Source: Aliarcobacter sp.
GTDB lineage: Bacteria; Campylobacterota; Campylobacteria; Campylobacterales; Arcobacteraceae
Direction of reading: 5' to 3'
DNA: 64,000 nucleotides
Assembly (NCBI GenBank): GCA_028690445.1
Contig: JAQVBE010000005.1
Span: forward strand, 90,207-154,206
Shown here piece by piece: positions 17,105 to 27,600 of the stretch (its first letter is position 1; each line of letters opens with the position of its first letter). The notes below the pieces were generated by a model. The model worked only from the letters and a program-made list of their open reading frames with translations. It had not been told where the DNA came from and made no database searches. Both the position numbers and the translations under genes were made by a program.

Positions 17105-19745
17105 TGAAATAATAGAACAACAAGTGTATGAGCCAAAAATAGAAGATAAAAAAGCGGTTTCATTTATTTGGATTTTACCATTAATTATTTTGGCAATTTT
17201 AGGTTGGATTGCTTACGAGTCTTATATGAAAAAAGGTACAAATATAAGTGTAATTTTCAAAAGTGCAGAAGGATTAAAAGAAAATGTTACTCCTTTGGAA
17301 TACAAAGGTTTGCAACTTGGAAAAGTAACAAAAATTTCTATGCACGAAGATTTAAAAAGTGTAAAGGTAAATATTTTAGTTGATAATGAAGTTGCAAAAT
17401 ATGTAGCAGTTGATGGTTCTTCTTTTTGGATAAAAAAGCCTACAATTTCTCTTACAAAAATTTCAGGATTAAATACTTTAATTAGTGGTTATAAAATAGA
17501 ATTATCACCAACTTTTAAAACTCAAGAAGAATATGAAAAATCAAATCCAAAATATCTTTTTAATGCTTTAGATACTCAACCTAATGATGAATTTGATGAT
17601 GAGGGATATTATATTTCATTAATTGCAAATGATAAAGATAATGTGGAAGTTGGAACTCCTATTTTTTATAATAAATTTCAAATAGGTGAAATTATTGCCA
17701 AAGAATTTATTTTTGAAAAGGTTTATTTCACAGCTTATATTTATGATAAATTTAATTATTTAGTAAATAAGAGTTCAAAATTTGTAATAAATGAAGCATT
17801 AAAAGTAAGTTATGGAGCAAGTGGACTAAATATAGAAGTAGGGTCTTTATATTCTGCTTTAGTTGGTGGAGTTACTGTTGTTACTCCAAATAAAGAAGAA
17901 CAAAAGATTTCAAAAGATGAAGCTTATCTTTTATATGGAAAGAAAGATGATTTAAAAAGTAAAGAGTTTTTTAATATAAATTTTATTGATATGCACGGAA
18001 TTGAAGAAAATACTCCAATTATTTTTAAGGGAATTGAAATTGGAAAAATTACAGAAATAAAATTGAATAAAGATATTTTAAATGCTAAGGCATTTATTTA
18101 TCAAGAGTATAAATATTTATTAACAGATAAAACAAAGTTTTTTGTAGAAGAACCTACTATTTCTCTCGATGGAGTTAAAAATTTAGGAAATATAATAAAA
18201 GGAAATTTTCTATCTTTAGAGTATAAAAAAGGAAATTTTAAAGACAATTTTACAGCAATTAATAAAAAAGATATAAACAATAGTAATAACAATATAAAAG
18301 TAGAACTTTTAAATGAAAATCTAAATTCAATTACAAATAAATCAAAGGTTTATTATAAAAATATTGAAATTGGAAAAGTTGAAAATTATGTTTTAACTTC
18401 TGATTTAAAAAATGTAAAAATCTCTATTTCAATAGATGAAAAATATAAAGATTTAGTAAATGATAATAGTCTTTTTTATGATATGAGTTCGAAATTTTTT
18501 GAGATGAAAAGTTTGAATTTAAATATAAATTATAGTGGAATAGAGCCTTTATTGAATGGAGCTATTGGACTTGTTTCAGAAAAAGCAGATGATAAACTTA
18601 CAAAAAAAGAGTTTAAACTTTATAAGTCTTTTAAAGATGTAGAAAAATTAAATAGATTTAGTAATAGTGGAATTGTAATAACTGCTGATTTTTATAATGA
18701 TTTTGAAATAAAACCTGATATGGCAATTATGTACAAAAATCAAGAAATAGGTTTTGTAAAAGATATAAAATTTGATGATAAAAAATCAAAAGTTAGTTTA
18801 TTCATCTATTCTCCTTTTAAAAAATATATAACTGATAAAAGCAGATTCTATAAAAAAGCAGCAGTATCTTTAAATGCTAGTTTAAGTGGAGTTGTATTTG
18901 AAGTAGATAACTTTTCTTCATTAATAGATGGTTCAATTGAGCTTAATACTGATTCAAATATATCATTTGAAAAACCACAAATATTTGCAACAGAAGATCA
19001 AATGAAAAATTCTACAAATAGTATAATAATAGTTTTTGATGATGTTGAGGGTTTACAAGTAAACTTTTCACAACTAACTTACAAAGGTGTAAATGTTGGG
19101 AAAGTAACGAATGTAAGATTAAATGAAAAACAACAAGTAGAAGTAAAAGCTCTAATTTATAATGATTTTGCTTCTTTTGCAAAAGAGGGAACAGTTTATT
19201 ATCTAAAAAAACCACGAATTTCACTTCAAGAAGTTGCAAATGCAGGTTCAACTGTAATGGCAGTAAATATTGGAGTTATAAAAAGCGATAATCAAATTGT
19301 CCAAACAAAATTTGAAGGATTATCAGGACAACCATCTGTTGAAACTTCACATTTTGGAACAGTATTTAAAGTTGAAGATATTACAGCTTCTAGCGTAAAT
19401 GTGGATGCACCTGTTTATTATAAAAATGTTCAAATAGGAAAAGTAAGCAAAATTGACTTAAGTGAAGATGGCTCTAAAGTTGTAGTTGATTGTTTGATTT
19501 ATGATAAATACAAAAAATTAATTAGAAAAAATTCAGAGTTTTATGACATAAGTGGTTTTGAAATGAAATTCTCTATTTTCTCTGGTTCAAAGGTTGAATC
19601 AAATACTTTTACAAGTTTATTAAAAGGTGGATTAGTTGTAGTAACTCCTTATGAATATGGAGAAATTGCCAATCCAAAAGATAAATTTACTTTAGTAAAA
19701 ACTTTAAGAGAAGATTGGAAAAGTATAAGTCCGAGTATTAAGTAA
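17097..19745 (+). CDS. letB: LetB/YebT-like protein with seven MCE domains
   Basis: 882 residues from ATG 17097; an in-frame TTG at 17076 is less likely. One N-terminal membrane anchor (FIWILPLIILAILGWIAY) precedes seven repeats of the MCE pattern, each with a xxYKxxxIGKVxxI core, for example LEYKGLQLGKVTKI, VYYKNIEIGKVENY and LTYKGVNVGKVTNV. Seven repeats and the length match LetB (877 residues, seven MCE rings), not PqiB (three). LetB hexamers form a tunnel across the periplasm carrying phospholipids. The gene follows two PqiA-domain genes. Confidence 0.9.
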   Translation: MSNEIIEQQVYEPKIEDKKAVSFIWILPLIILAILGWIAYESYMKKGTNISVIFKSAEGLKENVTPLEYKGLQLGKVTKISMHEDLKSVKVNILVDNEVAKYVAVDGSSFWIKKPTISLTKISGLNTLISGYKIELSPTFKTQEEYEKSNPKYLFNALDTQPNDEFDDEGYYISLIANDKDNVEVGTPIFYNKFQIGEIIAKEFIFEKVYFTAYIYDKFNYLVNKSSKFVINEALKVSYGASGLNIEVGSLYSALVGGVTVVTPNKEEQKISKDEAYLLYGKKDDLKSKEFFNINFIDMHGIEENTPIIFKGIEIGKITEIKLNKDILNAKAFIYQEYKYLLTDKTKFFVEEPTISLDGVKNLGNIIKGNFLSLEYKKGNFKDNFTAINKKDINNSNNNIKVELLNENLNSITNKSKVYYKNIEIGKVENYVLTSDLKNVKISISIDEKYKDLVNDNSLFYDMSSKFFEMKSLNLNINYSGIEPLLNGAIGLVSEKADDKLTKKEFKLYKSFKDVEKLNRFSNSGIVITADFYNDFEIKPDMAIMYKNQEIGFVKDIKFDDKKSKVSLFIYSPFKKYITDKSRFYKKAAVSLNASLSGVVFEVDNFSSLIDGSIELNTDSNISFEKPQIFATEDQMKNSTNSIIIVFDDVEGLQVNFSQLTYKGVNVGKVTNVRLNEKQQVEVKALIYNDFASFAKEGTVYYLKKPRISLQEVANAGSTVMAVNIGVIKSDNQIVQTKFEGLSGQPSVETSHFGTVFKVEDITASSVNVDAPVYYKNVQIGKVSKIDLSEDGSKVVVDCLIYDKYKKLIRKNSEFYDISGFEMKFSIFSGSKVESNTFTSLLKGGLVVVTPYEYGEIANPKDKFTLVKTLREDWKSISPSIK

Positions 19746-19838
19746 GTGTATATTTTTTAATTATAGTTTAAGTTTGTTAGATATAGAATAAGTTTATTAG
19801 AGGAAAATAATTATCCTCAATAAATTAAGGAGAAAACA

Positions 19839-21266
19839 ATGCAAAAAACTATGACTACAACGGCTGGAAATCCAATTTCGGATAATCAAAATTCAATTAC
19901 TGCTGGTGAGAGAGGTCCTGTACTTTTACAAGATTATCAATTAATAGAAAAGTTAGCTCATCAAAACAGAGAAAGAATACCTGAGAGGGTAGTTCATGCA
20001 AAAGGAAGTGGGGCTTTTGGGGTTTTAGAAATCACAGAAGATATTTCAAAATACACAAAAGCAAAAGTTCTACAAAAGGGCGAAAAAACAAAAATGTTGC
20101 TTAGATTCTCAACAGTTGCAGGAGAACGTGGTGCTGCTGATGCTGAAAGAGATGTAAGAGGATATGCTCTTAAATTCTATACAAAAGACGGAAATTGGGA
20201 TTTAGTGGGAAATAATACTCCTGTATTTTTCATAAGAGATGCTTACAAATTTCCTGATTTTATTCATACTCAAAAAAGACATCCATACTCGAACTTACGA
20301 AGTAATACAGCTGCTTGGGATTTTTGGTCTTTAAGTCCAGAATCACTTCATCAAGTTACTATTTTAATGTCAGATAGGGGAATTCCAAAATCATACAGAC
20401 ATGTAAATGGTTATGGTTCTCACACTTATAGTTTAATAAATGCTCAAGGTGAGAGATTTTGGGTTAAGTTTCACTTTAAAACTCTTCAAGGAATTGAAAC
20501 TATTACAAATGCTCAAGCTGAAGCAATAGTCGCAAAAGATAGAGAATCAAACCAAAGGGATTTATTTGAAAATATTCAAGCTGGGAATTTCCCAAAATGG
20601 AGTTTTGAAATTCAAATTATGACAAACGAACAAGCTAAAGAGTGTTCATTTAATCCATTTGATTTAACAAAAGTTTGGCCTCACAAAGATTATCCAATGA
20701 TTAAAGTGGGAATTATGACTTTAAATGAAAATCCAAAAAACTATTTTAATGAAATTGAACAAGCTTCATTTTCTCCATCAAATGTAGTTCCTGGTATTAG
20801 TTTTTCACCTGATAAAATGTTACAAGCAAGAATTTTCTCATATCCAGATGCTCACAGATACAGAGTTGGAACACACTATGAAATGTTGCCAGTAAATAGA
20901 CCAATTGTTGAGGTTAATACTTACCATGCAGATGGAAGTATGAATTTTGAAATAAAAGAACCAACGGATGCTTATTATGAACCAAATAGTTTTAATGGAC
21001 CTATTGAAGATAAAAGTTTTGCAGAACCACCATTTGAAACTGGGAATATTGCAGATAGATATAATCATAGAATTGGAAATGATGATTTCTCACAACCAAG
21101 AGCTTTATTTGAATTAATGAGTGCTAATCAAAAAGAACAACTGTTTAGTAATATTGCAGCTGCTATGGATACGGTTCCTAGAAATATCATAGATAGACAA
21201 ATTGCACTTTTTGAACAAGTTCATCCTGATTATGCTGCTGGAGTTAAAAAAGCTTTAGGAATCTAA
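19839..21266 (+). CDS. katA: Monofunctional haem catalase KatA
   Basis: 475 residues. Catalytic His lies in [13 protein letters not shown], the distal Asn region is [21 protein letters not shown], and the proximal haem ligand Tyr is in [15 protein letters not shown]. The length is that of clade 3 small-subunit catalases. It removes hydrogen peroxide in the cytoplasm. RBS AAGGAG lies 7 nt upstream of ATG. The leader has an imperfect inverted repeat GAGGAAAATAATTATCCTC at 19800-19818, whose role is unknown; I did not find a clear PerR box. The ankyrin gene begins 1 nt after the stop. Confidence 0.96.
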   Translation: MQKTMTTTAGNPISDNQNSITAGERGPVLLQDYQLIEKLAHQNRERIPERVVHAKGSGAFGVLEITEDISKYTKAKVLQKGEKTKMLLRFSTVAGERGAADAERDVRGYALKFYTKDGNWDLVGNNTPVFFIRDAYKFPDFIHTQKRHPYSNLRSNTAAWDFWSLSPESLHQVTILMSDRGIPKSYRHVNGYGSHTYSLINAQGERFWVKFHFKTLQGIETITNAQAEAIVAKDRESNQRDLFENIQAGNFPKWSFEIQIMTNEQAKECSFNPFDLTKVWPHKDYPMIKVGIMTLNENPKNYFNEIEQASFSPSNVVPGISFSPDKMLQARIFSYPDAHRYRVGTHYEMLPVNRPIVEVNTYHADGSMNFEIKEPTDAYYEPNSFNGPIEDKSFAEPPFETGNIADRYNHRIGNDDFSQPRALFELMSANQKEQLFSNIAAAMDTVPRNIIDRQIALFEQVHPDYAAGVKKALGI

Positions 21267-21267
21267 T

Positions 21268-21756
21268 ATGGAAGCAACGGCTGATGAGTTAAAAAGATAC
21301 GAAGATCTTCAAGTTTTTGCCCTTGATTTTGCAAGAACAGGCAAAACTGAAGATTTAAAAGCAATGCTTCAAGCTGGAATGCCTGTAAATTTATGTGACC
21401 ATAAAGGTAATAGTTTAATTATGTTATCTTCATATAATGGCAATCTTGAAACAACTTCTATGTTAGTTGATTTTGGAGCCCAAGTAGATAAAAAAAATGA
21501 CAGAGGACAAACGCCACTTGCTGGTGTTTGCTTCAAAGGTTATTTAGATATTGTAAAAGTTTTAGTAAAAGCTGGTGCAAATATCTATGAAAATAATGGA
21601 ATGGGAACAACTCCGATTATGTTTGCTTCTATGTTTGGAAATTATGAAATAGTAAAATATTTGAGTGAACAAAATAAAACTCATAATATAAAAGCAAGAA
21701 TTTATTTATTAATCTCAAAAATATTTAGTTTGTTTAAAAGAAATAAGATAAAATAG
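21268..21756 (+). CDS. Ankyrin-repeat protein partnering catalase (Cj1386-like)
   Basis: 162 residues with three ankyrin repeats: KGNSLIMLSSYNGNLETTSML, RGQTPLAGVCFKGYLDIVKVL and MGTTPIMFASMFGNYEIVKYL regions. In Campylobacter jejuni the ankyrin protein encoded next to katA (Cj1386) is needed for full catalase activity and haem loading, and the same immediate downstream position is seen here. The ATG starts directly after the catalase stop, so co-translation is likely. Confidence 0.88.
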   Translation: MEATADELKRYEDLQVFALDFARTGKTEDLKAMLQAGMPVNLCDHKGNSLIMLSSYNGNLETTSMLVDFGAQVDKKNDRGQTPLAGVCFKGYLDIVKVLVKAGANIYENNGMGTTPIMFASMFGNYEIVKYLSEQNKTHNIKARIYLLISKIFSLFKRNKIK

Positions 21757-21765
21757 AACTATTAA

Positions 21766-21786
21766 AAGAGGATTTCTAATCCTCTT
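21766..21786. terminator. Hairpin after the katA-ankyrin operon
   Basis: AAGAGGATT pairs with AATCCTCTT around a TCT loop, 10 nt after the ankyrin stop. Only weak T-richness follows. Confidence 0.55.
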
Positions 21787-21802
21787 ACTTTAAGGTTAAT
21801 CT

Positions 21803-22919
21803 ATGTTAGAAAATAAAATAAACAAACAGACAATTTTAGTTGTAGATGATACCCCTGATAATCTTTTTTTAGTTTCAAATTTATTAAAAGATTTATATAT
21901 CGTAAAAGTTGCTAATAGTGGTGAAAAAGCCCTAAAATACCTTTTTGAATCAACTACTCCCGATTTAATACTTCTTGATATTATGATGCCTGTTTTAAGT
22001 GGTTATGATGTTATAAAAAAAATAAAAGAAGATGCCGTTTTGAAAGATATTCCAGTCATCTTTTTAACTGCAAAAAATAGTATAGAAGATGAAAAAATCG
22101 GTTTTGAACTGGGTGCTGTTGATTATATAACAAAACCTATTTCTCCTTCTATTTTAAAAGCAAGAGTTAAAACTCAACTTGAAAATAAAGCTGCTTCTGA
22201 TTTTTTAAAAGATAAAAACCAATTTTTGGAAGATGAGATAGAAAAAAGAACAAAAGAGGTTTGTTGCTATTCAAAATGTTACTATTTTTGCAATGGCATC
22301 TTTGGCTGAAACTAGAGATAATGAAACGGGAAATCATATACGAAGAACTAGAACTTATGTGAAAATTCTAGCTTTAAAATTACAAAATCATCCAAAATTC
22401 AAAGACTTTCTAACAGATGAGATGATAGATACTCTTTTTAAATCAGCACCTTTACATGATATTGGTAAAATTGGAATTCCTGATTATATACTTCTAAAAA
22501 AGGGAAAATTAACTCCTGAAGAGTTTGAAATCATGAAAACTCATACAACTTTAGGAAAAGAAGCTATTGAAAATGCTGAAAATCAGTTGGGATATGAAGT
22601 TAGTTTTTTAAAAATAGCAAAAGAGATAGCATATTCACATCAAGAAAAATATGATGGAAGTGGTTATCCTTTGGGATTAAAAGCAGATGAAATTCCAATA
22701 AGTGCCAGACTTATGAGTGTAGCTGATGTTTATGATGCACTTATTAGTAAAAGAGTTTATAAAGAAAAAATGGAACATGAAAAAGCAATTGAGATTATGA
22801 AAGAAGGTCGAGGAAAACATTTTGACCCTGATATATTAGATGCTTTTTTAGAGTTAGTAAATGAGTTTGAAAAAGTTGCAAAAAGTTTTATAGATGTTCA
22901 TGAAAAGGTAGAAGAATGA
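21803..22919 (+). pseudogene. Response regulator with HD-GYP domain, frameshifted
   Basis: The first frame (21803-22309) encodes a receiver domain (ILVVDDTPDN, phosphoacceptor in LLDIMMPVLSGYD, KP in ITKPISP) and a coiled linker, then derails after KRTKEV at about 22260. Removing one T from the GGTTTG run restores VAIQNVTIFAMASLAETRDNETGNH and the HD-GYP domain, with HDIGK and GYP-type YDGSGYP motifs, ending at 22919. Intact, it would be a RpfG-like c-di-GMP phosphodiesterase of about 371 residues. The stop overlaps the start of the hybrid kinase gene, so the two formed a two-component pair. Either a true disruption or an indel error. Confidence 0.85.
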
Positions 22920-25900
22920 AAAATATATTTTTAGTATTACTTTTTTTGCCTATTTTTTTAAGTGCAAATTTTCAAGATAAATTAACAAAAGAAGAGAAAG
23001 ATTGGTTAAATAATCAAAAAATCATAAGTGTTGGAGCTATGGATAATTGGGCGCCAATTAGTTTTGTGGATTATAAAAATCAAGCTATTGGAATGGGAGC
23101 TTCGACAGTTGAACTCTTAAATAAAAAATTAGATAATAAACTTCAAATTAGTTCAGGAAATTGGAATACAATTTATGAAAAAACAAAAAATGGCGAATTA
23201 AATGCCATTTTAGATATCAGGCCTATAAAAGAGAGAGAAGAGTTTTTCTATTTTTTAAAACCATATTTACAAATTCCTCCTGTGATTGTTTCAAAAAAAG
23301 AGCAAAAACCTTTTTTAAGTTTAGATGATTTAAATGGTAAAATAGTTGCTTTAGAAGAAAATATTGGAACTATTATTGATTTACAAAAAAACTATCCAAA
23401 TATAATTATCAAAACATTTCAAAATACAACATTGGCTTTAGATGCAGTTTCACGAGGTTTGGCAGATGCTTATATTGGATATAGGGAAGTTGTAAATTAT
23501 AAAATAAAAGAAAAACTTTTAAATAATTTAAAAATAGATGCCGTTGATTTAAGTAGAAAACCAACAATTGCAACTTTTGGTGTTTCAAAAAAATATCCAC
23601 TTTTATTTTCAATTTTAGAAAAAGCGATGGATGAAATTACAGTTTTAGAGTGGAATGATATAAAAACAAAATGAGAAGAGAAAATTCTTGAAAATGATAA
23701 AAATATAAATTTATCAGATGAAGAAAAAGTGTGGTTAAAACAACATCCTATTATAAAATATGCAGGTGACCCAAATTATATGCCATTTGAATCATACGAT
23801 GAAAAGGGTAATTATATAGGAATTGTAGCTGAGCATTTAAATTTGATAGAACAAAATTTAGGTATAAAATTTGAAAAAACAAAAACAAATACTTGGAGCG
23901 AAACTTTAGAAAAAGCAAAAGAGTTCAAAGTTGATATGTTCTCAAATTATATGAATGTCAAAGAGTTTCAAGATACTCATATTTCTGTTCCTATGAATTT
24001 GAAAAGTCCAATTGTTGTAGTTGGGAAAAAAGATAAATATAAAGATTTTGTGGTTTCACTTGCACAATTAAAAGATGAAAAAATAGTTGTGATAAAGGAT
24101 TATTTTTATTTAGAAGAAATTTATAAACAATATCCTAATTTAAATTATATAGAAGTTGAAAATGCAACTACTGCACTTCATGGTGTGGCTGAGGGAATAT
24201 ATGATATAGCACTTTGTTCTTTACCTGTGGCAACATACACTATTTCATCTTTAAGTCTTAAAAATATAGAGATAATAGGGAAAACTGATACTTATATGGA
24301 GTTAGGTTTTTCTGTTAAAAAAGAGTATGAAATTTTTGCAAGAATTTTGAAAAAAGTATTAATAAATCACTCTTCAACAGAAATTTATGACATTACGAAA
24401 CAATGGGAACAAGTTACAAAAAAATCTGCTATAGATTCTAAGATGTTATTGGAAATCTCTATTTTTGTACTTTTAGGATTGGCTCTTTTATTATTTTGGA
24501 ATTATCAACTTAAACGACAAGTTGCAAAAAAAACCCATGAACTCTCTAAACTTCTTAGATTTTTTGATGAAAATGTAATTGCTTCAAGAACAGATTTAAA
24601 GGGTGATATAACTTATGTAAGTGATGCTTTTTGTAAAATTAGTGGAAATACAAGGGAGTTTATGATGGGTAAAAACCATCGAATTGGAAAACATCCAGAT
24701 AATGATCCAGAAATTTTCAAAGAGATGTGGGCAACTATAACTAAAGGAAAAGTTTGGAGAGGAAGAGTTAAAAATAGAAAAAAAGATGGTGGTTATTATT
24801 GGGTTGATAGTGTAATTGAACAAGAGTATGATTTTGATGGAAAAGTTGTTGGATATATCTCTTTAAGACATGATGTTACAGCTGAGGTTGAACTTGAAAA
24901 ATTAAGTTCTAATCTTGAAAATATAGTAAAAGAAAGAACAACTGAACTTTATGAAATGAATCAAAAACAAAAAGTAATTTTTGATACAGCAAGTATAGGA
25001 ATAATTTTAGTAAAAAACAGAGTAATTCTTGAATTAAATAATAAGGTTTGTTCTATTTTTGGATATGAATATAATGAACTTTTAAATCAATCAACAAAAG
25101 TTTTTTATCAAAAAGATGAAGATTTTGATTCTATAAAAGCAGAATATAAAATTTTAGAAGAGGGTAAAATATCTACATGGGAAAAAGTTTTTGTAAAAAA
25201 AGATGGAAGTTCTTTTTTGGCAAGAGTTACTATGCAAGCTATTGATTTTACAGATTTAAATAAAGGAACAGTTGCTATAATCGAAAATATAACTCTTGAA
25301 AAACAGGCTTTAGAAGAGATTAAAAAAGCAAAACTTTTAGCAGAAGAATCAACAAAATCAAAAAGTGAATTTTTAGCAAATATGAGCCACGAAATAAGAA
25401 CTCCAATGAACGCTATTATTGGGATGGCATATCTTGCTTTACAAACTTCTTTGGATGAACAACAAAAAAATTATATTCAAAAAATAGATACTGCTTCAAA
25501 AAATTTACTGGGAATAATAAATGATATTTTGGACTTTTCGAAAATAGAAGCAGGAAAAATGACAATCGAAAAAATTGATTTTTCCCTTGATGATGTTTTG
25601 GCAAATCTTTCAAGTTTATTTATGTTTCAAATTGAAGAAAAAGGTTTAGAACTACTATTTGATGTGGATATGAATATTCCAATGGCTTTAAAAGGGGATG
25701 TTTTAAGATTAAATCAAATCCTAACAAATCTTTTAAGTAATGCAATTAAATTTACACCAAAAGGCGAAATTATAATTTCTATCAAATTACTTTCTAAAGA
25801 TGAACAAAATGCGGAAATTAGATTTGATGTAAAAGATACTGGAATTGGTATATCAAATGAAAATAAAGAAAAATTATTTTCATCATTTACACAAGCAGAT

Positions 25901-27586
25901 AGTTCAACTATAAGGAAATATGGAGGTTCTGGATTAGGACTTACTATTTGTAAACAAATAGTTGAATTAATGGGCGGAAGTGTTGGACTTGAAAGTAACC
26001 TTGATGAGGGAAGTGATTTTTATTTTACTATTAAATTTGAGTTACAAAATGTACAAAGAAATCTTTTAGAAGTAAATAATAATGGAAATAAATTAAAAAT
26101 TTTGGCAGTTGATGATAATGCTTCTTCTAGGGAGATTTTAGAAAATATTATTAAGTCATTAAGATTTGAAGTAAAAGCAATATGTTGTGGTAAAGAAGCG
26201 ATAAAAGAGCTGGAAAAAGCAAACGAAGAAAATAATCCTTATACTTTAGTTTTAATAGATTGGATGATGCCTGAAATGGATGGTATTGAAACAATTAGAA
26301 AAATAAACCAAAGTGAGAAAATAGGAAAAACACCAACTTTTATTATGGTTACAGCATATAATAAAGATGAATTAATGCAAAAAGCGAAAGATGTAAATGT
26401 CTTTGGTTTTCTTGAAAAACCCGTGAGTCCATCGACTTTGTATGATACGATTTTACAAGCTTTTGGAAAACATATTATTATAAATGCAAATGTAAATATA
26501 AAAAGTAATAATTTTCCTGATATTAAAAAAATCATCCAAGGTGCAAGGATTTTGTTAGTTGAAGATAATGTTCAGAATCAAGAGATAGCAATGGAGTTTT
26601 TACAAAAAGCAAACATAAGTGCAAAAATTGCAAACAATGGAAAAGAGGCTATCGAAATCCTAGAAAAGGAGGAGTTTGATGCTATTTTGATGGATTGTCA
26701 AATGCCTGTTTTAGATGGATATGAAGCTACAAAACAAATCAGAAAAATTGAAAAATTCAAAGATTTACCAATTCTTGCAATGACTGCAAATGCTATGCAA
26801 GGAGATAGGGAAAAATGTATAAATTCAGGAATGAATGATTATATAGCAAAACCTTTGGATTTTAATAAGTTTTATGAAACTTTGGGTAAATGGGTAAAAC
26901 CAAAATATACTTTTATAAACATGCAAAAAGAAGAAATAGAAAAAGCAGAAGAAATAGATATTAAAACATTAGAAATAGAAGGTATTAATCTTCTCCAAGC
27001 CCTAAATAGAATGGCTGGAAATGAAAAATTACTATTAAATCAATTAAAAAGATTTGTAAAATCACAAAATAATTTTGAAGAAAAAATATTGACTCATGTA
27101 AAAAATAGTGATTTAGAGTCAGCAATTAGAGAAGCTCATACTTTAAAAGGTCTTTGTGGAAATATAGGCGCCGATTTGTTATTTGAAAAAGCAAAAGAGT
27201 TGGAATTTCATCTAAAAGAAAAAGGTTTTGATGATAAATATGGGGATTTAATAAAAGTTATAAAATCAGATTTAGAGCTTTTAATAAAAAATATAAAAGA
27301 GAGTCTTGAAACATCTTTTTTTAATAAAAGTAAAGATAATTTACTTGAAGATAAAAATGTAAATATTTCAAAAATCAATAATATATTTTTAGAATTAGAG
27401 CAATTGTTAAAAGAGTTAGATTCAAATGCACTTGTAAAGGCAAATGAGTTACAAGTTGAAGTGGAAAAATTAGGTTATTTTAATAATTTAGATAATTTTA
27501 TGAATAACATCAATGATTTTGATTTTGATAAAGCTATTGAATATTTAGAACTTTTAAAAGAAGATATTCAAAAAAATAAGAGATAA
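22916..27586 (+). pseudogene. Giant hybrid histidine kinase interrupted by an in-frame TGA
   Basis: The frame from ATG 22916 (signal peptide, first SBP_bac_3 periplasmic domain) meets TGA at 23672-23674 and then continues in the same frame with no other stop to 27586. The break falls in NDIKTK-stop-EEKILENDKN, where related domains usually have Trp, so TGG to TGA is the simplest explanation. The full protein would be 1556 residues: two periplasmic solute-binding domains, a membrane span, two PAS, HisKA/HATPase, two receivers and an HPt. It overlaps the HD-GYP gene by 4 nt. Confidence 0.85.
23729..27586 (+). CDS. Hybrid histidine kinase core (part after the TGA)
   Basis: From a GTG at 23729, 1285 residues remain open. 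In order: second solute-binding domain (about 10-235), membrane segment near 240-260, PAS domains (about 280-390 and 410-525), HisKA with H-box SHEIRTPMNAIIGM near 555, HATPase with GIGLSNE-type DTGIGISNENKEKL and GGSGLGLTI, receiver 1 (VLIDWMMPEMDG), receiver 2 (ILMDCQMPVLDGYE) and HPt (AHTLKGLCGNIGA). The phospho-relay residues all look intact. Without the N-terminal signal peptide this part would probably not be placed correctly in the membrane unless the TGA is read through or is an error. Confidence 0.8.
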   Translation: MWLKQHPIIKYAGDPNYMPFESYDEKGNYIGIVAEHLNLIEQNLGIKFEKTKTNTWSETLEKAKEFKVDMFSNYMNVKEFQDTHISVPMNLKSPIVVVGKKDKYKDFVVSLAQLKDEKIVVIKDYFYLEEIYKQYPNLNYIEVENATTALHGVAEGIYDIALCSLPVATYTISSLSLKNIEIIGKTDTYMELGFSVKKEYEIFARILKKVLINHSSTEIYDITKQWEQVTKKSAIDSKMLLEISIFVLLGLALLLFWNYQLKRQVAKKTHELSKLLRFFDENVIASRTDLKGDITYVSDAFCKISGNTREFMMGKNHRIGKHPDNDPEIFKEMWATITKGKVWRGRVKNRKKDGGYYWVDSVIEQEYDFDGKVVGYISLRHDVTAEVELEKLSSNLENIVKERTTELYEMNQKQKVIFDTASIGIILVKNRVILELNNKVCSIFGYEYNELLNQSTKVFYQKDEDFDSIKAEYKILEEGKISTWEKVFVKKDGSSFLARVTMQAIDFTDLNKGTVAIIENITLEKQALEEIKKAKLLAEESTKSKSEFLANMSHEIRTPMNAIIGMAYLALQTSLDEQQKNYIQKIDTASKNLLGIINDILDFSKIEAGKMTIEKIDFSLDDVLANLSSLFMFQIEEKGLELLFDVDMNIPMALKGDVLRLNQILTNLLSNAIKFTPKGEIIISIKLLSKDEQNAEIRFDVKDTGIGISNENKEKLFSSFTQADSSTIRKYGGSGLGLTICKQIVELMGGSVGLESNLDEGSDFYFTIKFELQNVQRNLLEVNNNGNKLKILAVDDNASSREILENIIKSLRFEVKAICCGKEAIKELEKANEENNPYTLVLIDWMMPEMDGIETIRKINQSEKIGKTPTFIMVTAYNKDELMQKAKDVNVFGFLEKPVSPSTLYDTILQAFGKHIIINANVNIKSNNFPDIKKIIQGARILLVEDNVQNQEIAMEFLQKANISAKIANNGKEAIEILEKEEFDAILMDCQMPVLDGYEATKQIRKIEKFKDLPILAMTANAMQGDREKCINSGMNDYIAKPLDFNKFYETLGKWVKPKYTFINMQKEEIEKAEEIDIKTLEIEGINLLQALNRMAGNEKLLLNQLKRFVKSQNNFEEKILTHVKNSDLESAIREAHTLKGLCGNIGADLLFEKAKELEFHLKEKGFDDKYGDLIKVIKSDLELLIKNIKESLETSFFNKSKDNLLEDKNVNISKINNIFLELEQLLKELDSNALVKANELQVEVEKLGYFNNLDNFMNNINDFDFDKAIEYLELLKEDIQKNKR

Positions 27587-27600
27587 AAATCTCTTATTTT
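27573..27600. terminator. Bidirectional terminator between hybrid kinase and ciaB
   Basis: AAAATAAGAGAT pairs perfectly with ATCTCTTATTTT around AAAA. It has A-rich and T-rich outer arms that work in both directions and sits between converging genes. Confidence 0.8.

Noticed and set aside
19800..19818. PerR or Fur box upstream of katA
   Set aside because: The inverted repeat GAGG...CCTC does not match the published Campylobacter box pattern closely enough to claim it.
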